A stretch of DNA of 64,000 bases, from contig OZ010600.1 of assembly GCA_963932145.1 (NCBI GenBank), positions 54,998,720-55,062,719 on the forward strand, in the 5' to 3' direction. A program made the position numbers and the translations under genes. The stretch is from Acanthosepion lycidas (Eukaryota; Mollusca; Cephalopoda; Sepiida; Sepiidae). Shown piece by piece: positions 42,031 to 53,604 of the stretch. Position 1 is the stretch's first letter; each line of letters starts with the position of its first letter. The notes beneath the pieces were generated by a model. The model saw only the letters and a list, made by a program, of their open reading frames with translations, was not told the DNA's origin and did not search any database.

Positions 42031-42230
42031 AAATTTGTGTATTTAGACAGCAATCCTTCTTTCATGCACATTTCATTGAATACGACAGACAAGGTGCTTT
42101 TATTTAGCTTTTTATACAATGTTTCATGCGATCTGATAATGTTTTTCTTTTCCGATGATAAATTATATAAAAACTGTCCGAATGTTCTTTTCATCCGAGC
42201 GGTTTCAGTTATACGTTTAAACATTTTCAA
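42030..42230 (-). pseudogene. Penelope-like element N-terminal coding relic
   Basis: A minus-strand frame (42230 down to about 42030) reads RTFGQFLYNLSSEKKNIIRS and then STLSVVFNEMCMKEGLLSKY-TNF before running into the (TA)n tract. The FNE-C-x5-LLPKYTN signature recurs at 43501-43631 and 43864-43994 next to other (AT)n tracts. A short Cys/Pro-Lys motif of this type is common near the N-terminus of Penelope-like reverse transcriptases. I rate the class as probable only. No polymerase motif is present. Confidence 0.4.
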
Positions 42231-42245
42231 GGATGAATTATTTTA

Positions 42246-42549
42246 ACTGTTAAATAAGGAATAGTTTGTTGCATGTATGTATTTATATAATGTTTTCTTT
42301 TTTCAAAACACAGTCAAGATAGTTTGTCCATGTTCATAGTTGATATTATTAAATGTTGCTATTGTTTTTGTATTTTTTTGCTTTTATTAATAATACTTTT
42401 AATCATTTTTTGCATGTAGATGATGCTAATATATTTGTATCGGCAACAAATATGTAATGAATAGTGTCTGGTAGGTCTCCATAAATATTTAAGTGAGATC
42501 TAATTGAGCTATGGTCAGAAAGGTGTAGAGTGAGTCTTCGTGTCAAATA

Positions 42550-42551
<2 letters not shown>
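42246..42551. other. No gene recognised
   Basis: AT-rich unassigned sequence. Confidence 0.4.
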
Positions 42552-42613
<62 letters not shown>

Positions 42614-42882
42614 CAATTAAAGGTGCAATTATAATTTATAAATTCATGAATCATTCATACAAAAAACAAATATAGAAGTTAATGATTTAAATGGCGAGAA
42701 TACATCTTCGCAAACAATATCAATAAGATACACCAACCCCAAACCTGTATATGATTGATATGATCCCTGTTTATAAATTACAGTTGCATAAGGTCTTTTT
42801 AATTTTTTACAAGCTTTCGTCTGTTCCTACAGACATCCTCAGGTACGGAAATAGATTTTGTTCTAGTTTTTACTTCTCGGTA
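42552..42882. repeat. (TA)n plus 270-bp dispersed repeat, copy 1
   Basis: (TA)n at 42552-42611 followed by a 270-bp block (GGCGAGAATACATCTTCGCA, CACCAACCCCAAACCTGTAT) repeated at 43138-43412 and 46031-46275. On the minus strand it contains CTGAGGA (42842-42836), a 5-bp stem GTCTG/CAGAC and GAAA (42818-42815). These are the core boxes of a hammerhead, but no closing helix III is present. Confidence 0.8.
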
Positions 42883-43137
42883 ATAAGAGGACAACGAAAA
42901 TAGTGATGCAATCCGAAAAAATGCTATGAGAAATGTGTTATTGTTTTGGAACGTGCGGTCGCAACGCTGAGTTTGAATTTAAATTTTAAGGTTCTGCGTT
43001 TTTGTACAAATACAGCAATAAGAGAATTCTTTTTTACTGGTAGATTTTCCGTGAATATAGCATGAACTATATTGTTCAATAATTACAGTAATGTCACACT
43101 TATTATCCGAAAGTTGCACGTTGGATCAGTTATTTTA
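42883..43137. other. No gene recognised
   Basis: Unassigned sequence between two repeat copies. Confidence 0.4.
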
Positions 43138-43408
43138 ATTTCAATTAAAACGTGCAATTATAATTTATAAATTCATGAATCATTCATACAAAAAACAAAT
43201 ACAGAGGTTAATGATTTAAATGGCGAGAATACATCTTCGCAACATTATAAATAAGATACACCAACCCCAAACCAGTATATGAATGATATGATCCCTGTTT
43301 ATAAATTCCAGTGGCATAAGGTCTTTTTAATTTTTTACAAGTTTTCGTCTGTTCCTGCAGACATCCTCAGATATTGAAATAGATTTTGTTCTTGCTTTTA
43401 CTTCTCGG

Positions 43409-43494
<86 letters not shown>
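43138..43494. repeat. 270-bp dispersed repeat, copy 2, plus (TA)n
   Basis: A near-identical block to 42612-42882, ending TTTTTACTTCTCGG and then an 85-bp (TA)n tract (about 43410-43494). Minus-strand CTGAGGA and GAAA boxes are kept. Confidence 0.85.
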
Positions 43495-43499
<5 letters not shown>

Positions 43500-43500
43500 T

Positions 43501-43700
43501 TAGGAAGCATTTTGTCATTAATGCATGTTTCATTAAATAATATAGTCAAGTTTTGTCTATTTTAAGCACATTCCTTTAATATCGTCTGATAAGCTTAATA
43601 ACATTATCATTGAAAGACGAAAGAAAATCACGATATTGATACATATTTTTTAATCCTATTTAAGCTTTCGGCTGACATAAGCCATCATCAAAGATGACAA
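43501..43700 (-). pseudogene. Penelope-like N-terminal relic, left arm
   Basis: Minus-strand translation ends in LTILFNETCINDKMLPK just before the (TA)n tract. Upstream on the same strand are GATGATGGCTTATGTCAGCC and then GAAAGC (43697-43672), a box-hairpin-GAAA arrangement. The arm 43501-43631 is inverted at 43864-43994. Frameshifts are present and no polymerase motifs are seen. Confidence 0.45.
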
Positions 43701-43741
43701 TTACATTACAGTAAATTAAACAATACACGGACATAGCAACA

Positions 43742-44000
43742 ATGATAGTCAGTTTTGTTTGCATGGAAGATTTCCAAGCACAAACTCATGCATACGAGAC
43801 GCTGGAATTGAAAATCGCACCACGGCCCAAAAGCTTAGATAGGATAAAAAAACATACGGTGGTTTTCTTTCGTCTTTCAATGATAATGTCATTAAGCTTA
43901 TCAGACGATATGAAAGGAATTTACTTAAAATCAATAGACAAACTTGTCTATATTATTTAATGAAACATGCATTAATGACAAAATGCTTCCTAAATACACA
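43742..44000 (+). pseudogene. Penelope-like N-terminal relic, right arm
   Basis: The plus-strand counterpart of the left arm: SILFNETCINDKMLPKYTQ is encoded at about 43935-43990, followed by (TA)n at 44006-44021. Together the arms form a 131-bp inverted repeat with about a dozen differences. A 72-codon frame at 43742-43960 is in the wrong frame for the signature. Confidence 0.45.
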
Positions 44001-44021
44001 CAATATATATATATATATATT

Positions 44022-44326
44022 AATAATAATTTAGTGTATCGTTACTAGTCCTTTTTGTATTCTAACATATATTGTTAAATATAACAGACAACTTATTTAT
44101 TACCATGAGCCATTCTAATCTTCGTATAGTTTCTTTAATTTCAGGAGAAAATAAATTGCAAAAACTGTCCAAATCCCTGCTAATAAACCATGGCGAGGAG
44201 AGATGAGCTAACACCTTTACCAAAAGCAATTGCGCGAAAGCGACCATTACAACTGCGCCCTTGATTTGAACTCAATACGCCAAACCAACGTCCTGAGTCC
44301 ATAACCGCTACGCTAGGCGTACATCC
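44022..44326. other. Possible further decayed copy; otherwise unassigned
   Basis: A minus frame at 44062-44247 ends KLSVIFNNIC, weakly recalling the FNETC signature of the neighbouring relics. Nothing else is recognised. Confidence 0.3.
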
Positions 44327-44440
44327 AATAGATTTACTAAGTGCAGCTTAGACATGGTGCAAGGCTGCAAGTATGGAACACCCAGTGAGGATCGAACTCA
44401 CTTACAGTCGTAATTGATCTAGCGAGACATGATTGAAGTG
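44327..44440 (-). mobile_element. tRNA-derived SINE fragment
   Basis: The complement of GGATCGAACTC (44389-44399) gives a clear B-box. The body (CTTGCACCATGTCTAAGCTG on the minus strand) matches the SINE at 14140-14275. The A-box end is decayed. Confidence 0.65.
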
Positions 44441-44454
44441 TCACACTCCGAATA

Positions 44455-45265
<811 letters not shown>

Positions 45266-45266
<1 letters not shown>

Positions 45267-45982
45267 GTGAATAGCATATAAGATAGAGTGAAAGTGGGTA
45301 AGGTAGTGGCGACTCTGCATGTCACATGACTGCATTACGAGGCATATCAGGTCATCATGTTGATCTTCGAACCGGGTGAATAGCACTCATCATTTTTACA
45401 TAATGCAACAAATATTATAGTTGAAACATAAAAGTCTGAGAGATCAAATCTGATCTGTATTAGTTCATCGGAAAATATCGTAACAAACCAGGAAGAATAA
45501 CTTCAATTCGGATCAAGCCGCAGAATCACGTCGCCAAATCTAGCAAGAGATGGTAAAACGCGAGTTCACTGCGCACATTGGCAGAGTCAGGAAAAAAAAA
45601 GAATGCCGGGAAGGGAAAGAAAGAGAAAAGAAAAGTATTGAGTCGTTGAGAATAGAAAATCAGGAAAGGAATGTACTGATCAAGTAAATCTGACAGGGTT
45701 TTTTTGAGAGACGGGATCTTTTCTTTAGTCACAGAACTAAACCAAATATCTTCGTCATCAAATCCATTTATGGTGCGAACAACCATCAATAATATTCTCC
45801 AAGATTAAAGCTAAACATAAAAGTTACTCTCAATCTGAGTTCTAATCTGTTCACCCAAATATTCGATGGAAACCGGCGAAGGTATTTCATCACAACGTCT
45901 CGTGACGAACTTGTCCAGGCAAGTAAAATGTAAAAACTGAATGAAGTTCTCGGATCCTCATCCGTCGAAATCGACGGGGGTG
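45266..45982. other. No gene recognised
   Basis: Unique-looking sequence with frames of up to 87 codons and no family match. Confidence 0.45.
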
Positions 45983-46033
<51 letters not shown>

Positions 46034-46268
46034 TGAATCAATTCAAACAACAACAAAAAAAAAATGGGGGTTAATGATTTAAATGGCGAGAATACATCGT
46101 CGCAAACAATATAAATAAGGTACACCAACCCCAAACCTGTATATGAATGATATGATCCCTGTTTATAAATTCCAGTTTCATAAGGTCTTTTTAATTTTTT
46201 ACAAGCTTTCGTCTGTTCCTACAGACATCCTCAGGTATGGAAATAGATTTTGTTCTTGTTTTTACTTC

Positions 46269-46322
<54 letters not shown>
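45983..46322. repeat. 270-bp dispersed repeat, copy 3, between (TA)n tracts
   Basis: (AT)n at 45983-46030, then the 270-bp block with minus-strand CTGAGGA (46234-46228) and GAAA (46210-46207), then (TA)n at 46273-46322. Both ends abut AT microsatellites. Confidence 0.85.
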
Positions 46323-46328
<6 letters not shown>

Positions 46329-46565
46329 GACAGTAAAAAATAAAACTAATTATATACTATACTAAATTTAACACAACCAACTTAATCATACTTAATAACT
46401 GCTCCGTCAACTAGTATTTTGGAAAAAAACATCTTAACTACTCTTTGGGAGATTGTATCTCTGGCAAAATAGTAAGTACATATGTTGGCTGGACGACCAC
46501 AACATTACCAAGACGTCTTACACTTACGCTGAGCTTGAATTGAAAATTTTAAGGTTGTACGTTTT

Positions 46566-46567
<2 letters not shown>

Positions 46568-46623
<56 letters not shown>

Positions 46624-46647
46624 TGAATATACATAATATTCAATGTC
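46568..46647. repeat. (TA)n tract next to hammerhead-like motif
   Basis: TA dinucleotides at 46568-46620 followed by the short downstream arm of the ribozyme-like motif at 46648-46690. Confidence 0.9.
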
Positions 46648-46690
46648 GATAGCCCGACTCGGAATTTCATGCAATCTTCAGGTGCAAATA
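46648..46690 (-). ncRNA. Hammerhead-like motif with reduced helix II
   Basis: Minus strand: CACCTGAAGA (box 46681-46675), a six-base TTGCAT in place of helix II, then GAAA (46668-46665). Helix III is ATT-loop CCG-AGT, and H17 = C follows. It shares CACCTGA-GA and the CCG helix III loop with 47701-47745. The loss of helix II suggests decay. Confidence 0.5.
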
Positions 46691-47259
46691 CAATCTGACA
46701 GTTAATTCGCTTTTCTCGTGGAGATGATTCAAAATTTTGTATTAAAACTTGTTTATTTAATTATTGCTACCTAAAATATTAGAATTAACTAATAATGATT
46801 CATATCATTTAAATTCATAAGTTGGAAAGGCGAAGAAATAAAAATTTTAAAAATCAAAAAATTTCATTATTTGAATTTAAGTTTGAATTCCAAAGTAAAC
46901 AAAATATGATGTGGGTAACCCTAATTTTCGACAGAAATATCACTGTAATATCAATTAACAAAACTAATACTCAAGATGCAAATATATAATAAAGGTGCAA
47001 ATAAAAAAAATTAATAGGTTGGCGCTATCTAACTAATAGCCTTAAACCTAGCCTTGTACTTATAAGGTGAAATTATATAAACACACGTTATAAATAAATC
47101 CAGTACAGTAATATTAGATTATATATATATAAGAAATCTTATTAATGCTGGATTCTAAGAAAAGTTGTTGCATATTATAATATTTGTGAAATCTATTTTT
47201 TTTTTTTAATCAGGGTCGGTGTGTTTTAGCAGGTGCCTAGATTTATGGATAAATGTAGA
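46691..47259. other. No gene; AT-rich element interior
   Basis: Contains repeated AGGTGCAAAT at about 46680 and 46993 and otherwise unassigned AT-rich DNA between the hammerhead-like motif and the GIY-YIG relic. Confidence 0.4.
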
Positions 47260-47602
47260 CATTAATTTTGCCCTCGTATTCGTGATTTAAGTGTGTTGAT
47301 ATAATAAGCTTCTCCAACAAACACAAGTTACATCTATCTCCAGTTCCATTGTATGGCTTAGCTTTCGCGATTACTTCCCAGGTAATGGTTAGGTTCTGGT
47401 GATTGTTTTTTTAATCGCCAAACATACTTTGAAAGTGATGTGCAGTTTTTTGTATTTTCAAACGTTTGTTTCTTATTTGCTCCTTTTGATAACAAAGGCG
47501 TGTCTTCAAATTAGAATTTATTATTCTTATTTCCAACGTTTCTTTAAATCTTGAATGTAAATCTGGTCCTAAATTTAAATCCAAAATTAAGCTACAATTC
47601 AT
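47260..47602 (-). pseudogene. GIY-YIG retroelement C-terminus (Penelope-like)
   Basis: Minus translation gives NLKTRLCYQKEQIRNKRLK, then after a stop (TAA at about 47413) NNHQNLTITWEVIAKAKPYN and DRCNLCLLEKLIISTH. The ITWEI-KAKPYN-CNLCL-EK order is characteristic of the end of GIY-YIG nuclease domains attached to retroelement reverse transcriptases, classically Penelope-like elements. The nuclease would nick target DNA. The N-terminal GIY and YIG strands are not preserved. The relic is bracketed by two hammerhead-like motifs in opposite orientations (46648-46690 and 47701-47745). A better copy is at 59508-59822. Confidence 0.6.
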
Positions 47603-47700
47603 TTAATTATTTTGATAACAATAATAATCCAGCCCAACAATAAAATATCTCGTGATAACCGGAAATACTTTTTAAAAAAGCGGTGTTAACCCCAAAAGTT

Positions 47701-47745
47701 TGCACCTGACGACTACCGAAGGCATGAAACTCCGATTTGTGTAAT
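47701..47745 (+). ncRNA. Hammerhead-like motif
   Basis: CTGACGA (47706-47712), helix II CTACC-GAA-GGCAT with one mismatch, and GAAA (47726-47729). Helix III is ACT-CCG-ATT with a central mismatch, and H17 = T. Comparison with 46648-46690 suggests an ancestral ACT-CCG-AGT helix III. Confidence 0.5.
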
Positions 47746-47828
47746 GAATGTAGGGTATTATGTATATATCTTAATATATTAAATAGGTCTGTTATTTAAC
47801 ATTGAGCAAGGTTTTTTCTTACACGATA

Positions 47829-47881
<53 letters not shown>

Positions 47882-48240
47882 TTATAAAAAACTTGGTAAT
47901 CCTTATGGGTAATTTTCTTTTTCCTTTTTCTTTTCTCTCTTCCCCACTCCCATTTCAATATATCACTTCCGTTAAGTTAACCGTTTAAATAGGTCATGGT
48001 CTGGTCACTCCTCCTCCCCCAATACTAAGTATGATTGAGAGAGATATTAAATTAAACCCTCCCTATATTCTACCATGTCTCTCTAACTACTCCTATTACA
48101 CTGTCTGTTAAATTACAAAAACTTATACTACTCATCAATTTTCATTTCACTTTTCGTTTCTGATGATCCGGCGTCCTTTAAAAGGGCTCTGGTGAAATAA
48201 ATTATTATAATGGAACCTTAAAGTGGTCTGTTTTTCTTTA
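47746..48240. other. No gene; (AT)n at 47830-47879
   Basis: An AT tract followed by T- and C-rich unassigned DNA. Confidence 0.5.

Positions 48241-48334
<94 letters not shown>
48241..48334. repeat. (TA)n-(GT)n microsatellite
   Basis: TA run followed by about 30 GT units, abutting the hammerhead repeat arm. Confidence 0.95.
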
Positions 48335-48336
<2 letters not shown>

Positions 48337-48545
48337 GCAAATATATGGATATAGATCCGACAGTATGAAGAAAAATATACGGAAAAAACAAACAAAAATC
48401 CTTATATGGAATTATGCTGTTTTAATGTTATCCATCTCACGCACGGTGAATACTAGACCTGGCTTCTTTAGTATTTACCCTTTTCTAGCGAGATTAATGC
48501 TCGACAAGCGTACATATAAATTTTAGATCAAAATAGAATTCTTTT
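48335..48545. repeat. Hammerhead repeat: outer arm and inverted segment
   Basis: 48335-48432 matches 20332-20430. 48485-48545 (CTAGCGAGATTAATGCTCGA) is the exact reverse complement of 20502-20562, so this segment lies inverted between the two loci. 48433-48484 is private to this copy. Confidence 0.8.
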
Positions 48546-48844
48546 CATTTTTCATTCAAAATACTCAAATTTAGGAATACGTTTTCACAGCGTCGCCCAC
48601 GTGACGACAACGTGACCATGTTTAAACAGAACGCTGATCATATAAAACTTTCAGTTATCTGTTTGGATAAGTCTTGTTCTTATGTCCATCGTCTTTGTCA
48701 TGTTCAATTGATAATGTTAATTATATTTTATGAATATGTCCTGAAGATGGTTTATTAGACCGAAACGTCCGACGTTGACATATTAACATTAAAACAGCAT
48801 AATTGCATATAAGGATTTTTGTTTGTTTTTTCCGTATACTTTTC

Positions 48845-48881
<37 letters not shown>
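48546..48881 (+). repeat. Hammerhead-bearing dispersed repeat, intact copy
   Basis: About 190 bp of body, nearly identical to 20546-20760, leads into the ribozyme (48733-48784). A downstream arm to about 48848 that is the inverse of 48335-48432 follows, then (AT)n. No protein is encoded. This looks like a terminal or solo unit of a larger element. Confidence 0.8.
48733..48784 (+). ncRNA. Complete type I hammerhead ribozyme
   Basis: All parts can be placed. Helix I is AATATGTC (48733-48740) with GACATATT (48777-48784), eight perfect pairs. The core box is CTGAAGA (48741-48747). An extra U follows, then helix II GGTT (48749-48752) pairs GACC (48758-48761). GAAA is at 48762-48765. Helix III is ACGT (48765-48768), loop CCG, ACGT (48772-48775), giving the A15.1-U16.1 pair. 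H17 is T at 48776, so cleavage is predicted between 48776 and 48777. Penelope-like and other retroelements are known to carry type I hammerheads with short helix III, as here. Self-cleavage is a prediction. Confidence 0.8.
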
Positions 48882-48884
<3 letters not shown>

Positions 48885-49984
48885 CAGGTAAAATGAAAAC
48901 AAATGGAGTATGATACGATTCCACAGTATGTAACATTTAATTTAAAAGTATTTTTTAAATAGCAAATCGTCTTGACGAGACGCAATAACAAAAAAAATCG
49001 AGAAATTTCAGGGGAAAAACAAAAGGTGCCCTATCTGTCACTTGTTCCTAGGTCACTGTCAATTTATCGAGAGTATAAAAAAAAATTACGGAGTGTATTT
49101 TTAGAACCGTACGCTCAAAATGACCAAAGTCCGTTGGTTCTCACTCCTTTTCTTTGGTCTGAGTCCTTGGGTTAGTCGTAGTCAACCCGAGATCAGATCG
49201 GCACCAAATTGCAATCTTTCAGGGTCGATTCCGGCTCTCAGCGACCAAATGTGCTCCTAAATTGAACAAAAGTAAATACTGTTTTTATATCAATCCTCCG
49301 TACAATAATTGGCTTATATCAGAGTTCGCATGCAATTAATTATCAGCCCAACCCGCGTCTAAATCAAAAATGATATCAGCGTTGTTGACTTGGTAAAGTT
49401 TAGTTTACTGCTTTCGTAAAGTTTGACACAAGGCTGAAGTCGAGGGGGTTAATCACGTAGGCCTCTCTCCCGTCTCTTGTCTCGTTTTCGTCTCTTCTGC
49501 TTAATTCGCTTCGCACATTCGTATTTATGGACATTCGCCGAAACTGGCGAATTCAGAGAATTCGATACTTCTGTGACATCCCCTTCTTCCACTCTCATAT
49601 TATTATCTCTCGCTAAATCTCATCATCGTGGGTGGCTTATCCACCCGCTCATGATATTCCAAGTCAACTTTTGACCAGGGGAATCAACTCCATATTCGTT
49701 GTTTACGAAAAATGAAATTTCCGCTTTACAGCTTGCATTTTCAGCTGCTTAGAACACATGTCAATCATCATTGGCCCCTAAGTCTGGGTCTCTTTTACAT
49801 TGTTCAAACTGCTCGACATACAATTCCAGTCGTTTATGTGTGAATTAAATCCTCAAATCTTCCCACGGGTTTTCGGTATTAACCCTTCTCGTTTCAATGT
49901 CTCTCAGTACATAACACTTTCTTATGTTTTAATAAAAAATTTCTTCCGTTTTACCGCCGGAACGACAAATAGTATCACAATAAC
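48882..49984. other. No gene recognised
   Basis: About 1.1 kb of moderate GC sequence, possibly the 5' part of the LINE that follows. I cannot identify endonuclease motifs in any frame. CAGGGTCGATTCCGG at about 49220 resembles a B-box but lacks an A-box. Confidence 0.4.
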
Positions 49985-51800
49985 ATGAAACAACGTATTG
50001 CATCTCCCAAGTTTGGTTGTAAAGATTATTGGCGGCTCTACAAGAATGTGTTGAACAACAGCAAATCCACAATCTCTCCTCTATTCAATAAATTCAAAGT
50101 CCTAACTTCCTCAGCTGATAAGGCTGAAAGCTTTGCTCAGAAATTCTCATCCTACTCATACGGAGTACCCACGTCTGATTTTTCCCCAGAACTGAGGCTC
50201 TATTAAGTGAGATGAGCATAACCCCGTCGATGTTATTGGACACCATCTCTAAATTACTCTCATAAGGATGGTGACGGGATACCAATCGTAGTCCTAAAGG
50301 AATGTGTTCTCTCCGAACTATATAACTATTGCCTCGCCAACTCTCGCTTTCCAGCCTGCTGGAAGTCATCTATTGTCCCTGTTTTTAAGAACACTGGGGC
50401 CCTTCTGACCCCTCTAACTACCGTCCTATCAGTCTCCTAACAATGTTCGACAAAGTCTTTGAGGCTTTAACCGATGCCGAAGTGGTTAAGCACCTTACCT
50501 CCCATGATCTACTTTCTGACAGACAATATGGTTTCCGTTTTGCCCGGCCTGCCGCCGATGTGCTTACGGCCATAACTGGATTTATATACCAAGCTCTTGA
50601 TAATAACGGAGAAGCTTGAGCTGTGGTTCTAGGCGTTTGATAAGGTTTGGTATGCCGGCTTTCTTCGTAAGCTTCATGGATAAAGTATTACAGGACGATT
50701 ATATGATTTAATCTAATCATTCCCGCCAAACCGTGAAATAAAGGTCGTCCTAAACGGGTTCTCCTCCAGTTCCTTTCTTACGAACGCTGGTGTCCCCCAA
50801 GGCTCTATCCTGGGTCCTACACTGTTTCTGATCTTCATTAACGATCTTCTTGGTGTCATCCATTCCCAAGTAAGCATCTACGCAGACGACACTACCATTT
50901 ACTCCTGTCTCAATAGTAAATCCGGCATTGCTGACAAAGTTAACCAGGCCGTTGGTCTCGAAAAGAATCTCCAATCAATGGTTGACTGGGGCAGGAAATG
51001 GCTTGTAAACTTTAACGCCTCTAAAACGAAACTGCTCTCATTTACCCACCATAGGGAAACCTCCCTGCCTCCTGTCAGCATGGCTGATGTTCAACTTCAC
51101 GAGAGTGTCCCTCTGCGACTTCTTGGTCTCACGTTTTTCACTGATCTGAGGTGAAATAACTACATTGAATCAATAGCTTCATCTACCGCAAGGAAAGTTG
51201 GTTCACTGTGTATTTTAGCTCATTCTTCAAATCTACAAATCTACCATTCGTCTTTGCACTGAACACTGTTGCCATATATGGTCTGGTGCCCTCACTGTTC
51301 ATCTCGAGGTTCTCGATAAAATCCAAAGACGGATATGTAATGTGATAGGTCCTGACCTGGCATCTCGACACCAGTCTCTTTCTCACAGACGTGCTGTGGC
51401 TTTCCTTTATCTTTTCTGCAAATATTTTCATGGCAACTGCTGTGACGAGCTATTTTCACTGGTGGCCCGACTGCGTGAATTTAAGCTTGCTACTAGGTTG
51501 GCATCTTGATCCAAGTCTTTCACTGCCGAAACAGTTAAATGTAACCGCCTCTTCTACTTCAACATCCTCTTCTTTTGCACTTTCCAACAGTGGAACTCCC
51601 TTCAACTTGCTTATCTGATAGCTATAATCTTCAAATATTCAACTGTGATGTCAATCGACGTCTTTTAATGAACCCCGTCCTTCTCTTTATACTTTCCTTA
51701 AACACCACTCTTTACTCTTACTTTCACTCTCTGTAAGCACTTGCGTACTAGTGGCACACCCGCCTTGCGTGGGGTGAAATGCTTAAAAAAAAAAACGTTT
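49985..51800 (+). pseudogene. CR1/Jockey-type LINE reverse transcriptase, degenerate
   Basis: Pieces follow each other on the plus strand. FGCKDYWRLYKNVLNNSKST (49985 frame) lies ahead of the polymerase, followed by NYRPISLLTMFDKVFE (about 50417), SDRQYGF, NAGVPQGSILGPTLFLIFIN and the catalytic SIYADDTTIYS (about 50875). LVNFNASKTKLLSF, IESIASSTARKVGSL and IQRRICNVIGPDLASR come next. The 3' end matches the minus-strand copy at 53605-54358, including TGCTTAAAAAAA. At least six frameshifts or stops disrupt it. This family shares its thumb and C-terminus with 15935-16345, 32638-32890 and 57073-57185. Confidence 0.8.
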
Positions 51801-52262
51801 CAGTTGCATGCCTATCTAGCTGTCGGCGTTTCATTCGTTTTTGATCCATTCATTACCAGTACAGCCCTTTTTTTTTCTTACAAGACAAACAAAGTTTGTA
51901 CAAAGACTAATAATTTTCTGTAGATTTATATATATTTTATACTTGAAAACATTTTTAAAATATATCTTGAAGACGACAGACACGCTATCGAAATATTGTT
52001 TAACATTGTCAAACACTGGATTTTTTTCTTTTCGTTTTCCTAAATCGAGCTATTCACTTGTGTGTGAATAAAAAAAATATATACATATATATATATAAAT
52101 ATATCGCAAAGTCACAGAACAGGTTCATTATTTCCCAGTCCTTGCGCACCCATTAAGAATAAATGTTTTAAGAATTAATTCCAATGTAAACAAAACCTTG
52201 AAAGAATTTATTCATTCAAGTAGTATTGCTCCACGCATGCGTGAATGCAAAGAATGTTAATG
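51801..52262. other. No gene recognised
   Basis: AT-rich. TTGAAGACGACAGACACGCT followed by ATCGAAATATTG at about 51966-51998 is a weak box-GAAA arrangement with the first base changed. A short AT tract is at about 52078-52105. Confidence 0.4.
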
Positions 52263-52361
52263 TTTTTACCTTTCTTTCTTTTTTCTTTCTTTCTTTCTTT
52301 CTTTCTTTTTCTTTCTTTCTTTCTTTCACACTCTTCCTTCCAGGCTCTTCCTTTCAGGCAC

Positions 52362-52393
<32 letters not shown>

Positions 52394-52713
52394 TTTCTTT
52401 CTTTCTTTCATTTCTTTCTGATATTTTATGTCTCTCTCTCTCTCTCTCATTCATTCTCACTCTCTCTTTCTCTATGTCTCTATATCTATCTCTTTCATTC
52501 TCTCTCTCTCTCTTTCTCTGTTTTAATCTCTGTAGTATTCTCTCTATCTCTCTCTCTTTCTTAAATCTCTCACTCTTTCCTTCACTTTCCTTCTCCTCCT
52601 CTCTTTTTCTCTCTCTTTCAGTCCCACTCTTTTCCTTTCTCTCCAACTTTCTTTTAATCTCTGTATCATTTTCTCTGTCTATCTCTCTTTTACTCTCTTT
52701 CATAGATCTCACT

Positions 52714-52749
<36 letters not shown>

Positions 52750-53018
52750 TTCGGTCACTTTTTTCTCTTTCTTTCTTTTTCTCTTTCGGTGTCTCTCTTT
52801 CAAATTTCTCTCTCTCTCTCTCTCTTTCTTTCTCTCTCATTCTTTTAATGTATGTTTTACTCTCTTTCACTGTCTCTCTTTCTCTATCTCTCTCGCCCTC
52901 CTTTTCTCTCTATTTCATTCTTCGTCTCCATTTCTCTATCTCTCTTTAAGTCACTCTCTTTATCTCTCTCCTCTTCATTCAAATTCTCTCTTTCTATGTA
53001 TATTTCTCTCTCTTTCTT

Positions 53019-53056
<38 letters not shown>

Positions 53057-53130
53057 GCTCATTCAATTTGACGTTTGTCTCCTTCTATCTCTCTTATACA
53101 TATGCACTCACTCTCTAAATCTCTTTCTTC
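52263..53130. repeat. CTTT / CT-rich pyrimidine block
   Basis: About 870 bp of nearly pure pyrimidine sequence: (CTTT)n at 52267-52410 including two CTTCCTTTCAGGC-like spacers, then degenerate (CT)n to 53130. Long frames on both strands are repeat translation. Confidence 0.95.
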
Positions 53131-53604
53131 TCTCTTTCACTAATAATGAGATTTTAATTGACGGAATCGCGGAAACGATTTTACGTAACTCCTTCCACAT
53201 ATATAAAACGCAATTAGTAACCATATATATATATATATATATATATTCGGGTTTACAAGTCGCTGCGTCTTGGAAGAAGCACCCTAATATTTGAAAGAAA
53301 TTTCTAAGAAATTTCATACAACAATACATTCACCGTGCATCCCTCACATACTGGCGCCACGTATTGTTTACATTGCTCACTCGTCCGATATACTAGCCAA
53401 GAGCAGAAAGGCTCCCGCCGCTGCTAGTAAACAGAACGTGTTTAAGCTTGTGGCTCGGCTCCAGGAAGCTTTATAGTTTTGGAAATACATGTAATAGCTG
53501 AGATTACATCATATAAAAGACTGAATTATAGTGTAATGACTCAATATTCAAATCCACGTCCATATTAATCAAGCTAATTAGGTAAGAGTCAAAGCTTTCT
53601 TGAG
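53131..53604. other. No gene; short (TA)n
   Basis: TA tract at 53224-53246. The rest is unassigned. Confidence 0.45.

Noticed and set aside
42612-42882. Calling the three 270-bp repeats active hammerheads
   Set aside because: The core boxes and helix II fit, but no helix III with an A15.1-U16.1 pair or UH site follows GAAA within one molecule.
52208-53118. Several frames of 80-128 codons on both strands
   Set aside because: Pyrimidine-rich simple repeat giving Ser-Leu-Phe or Arg-Glu-Lys runs.
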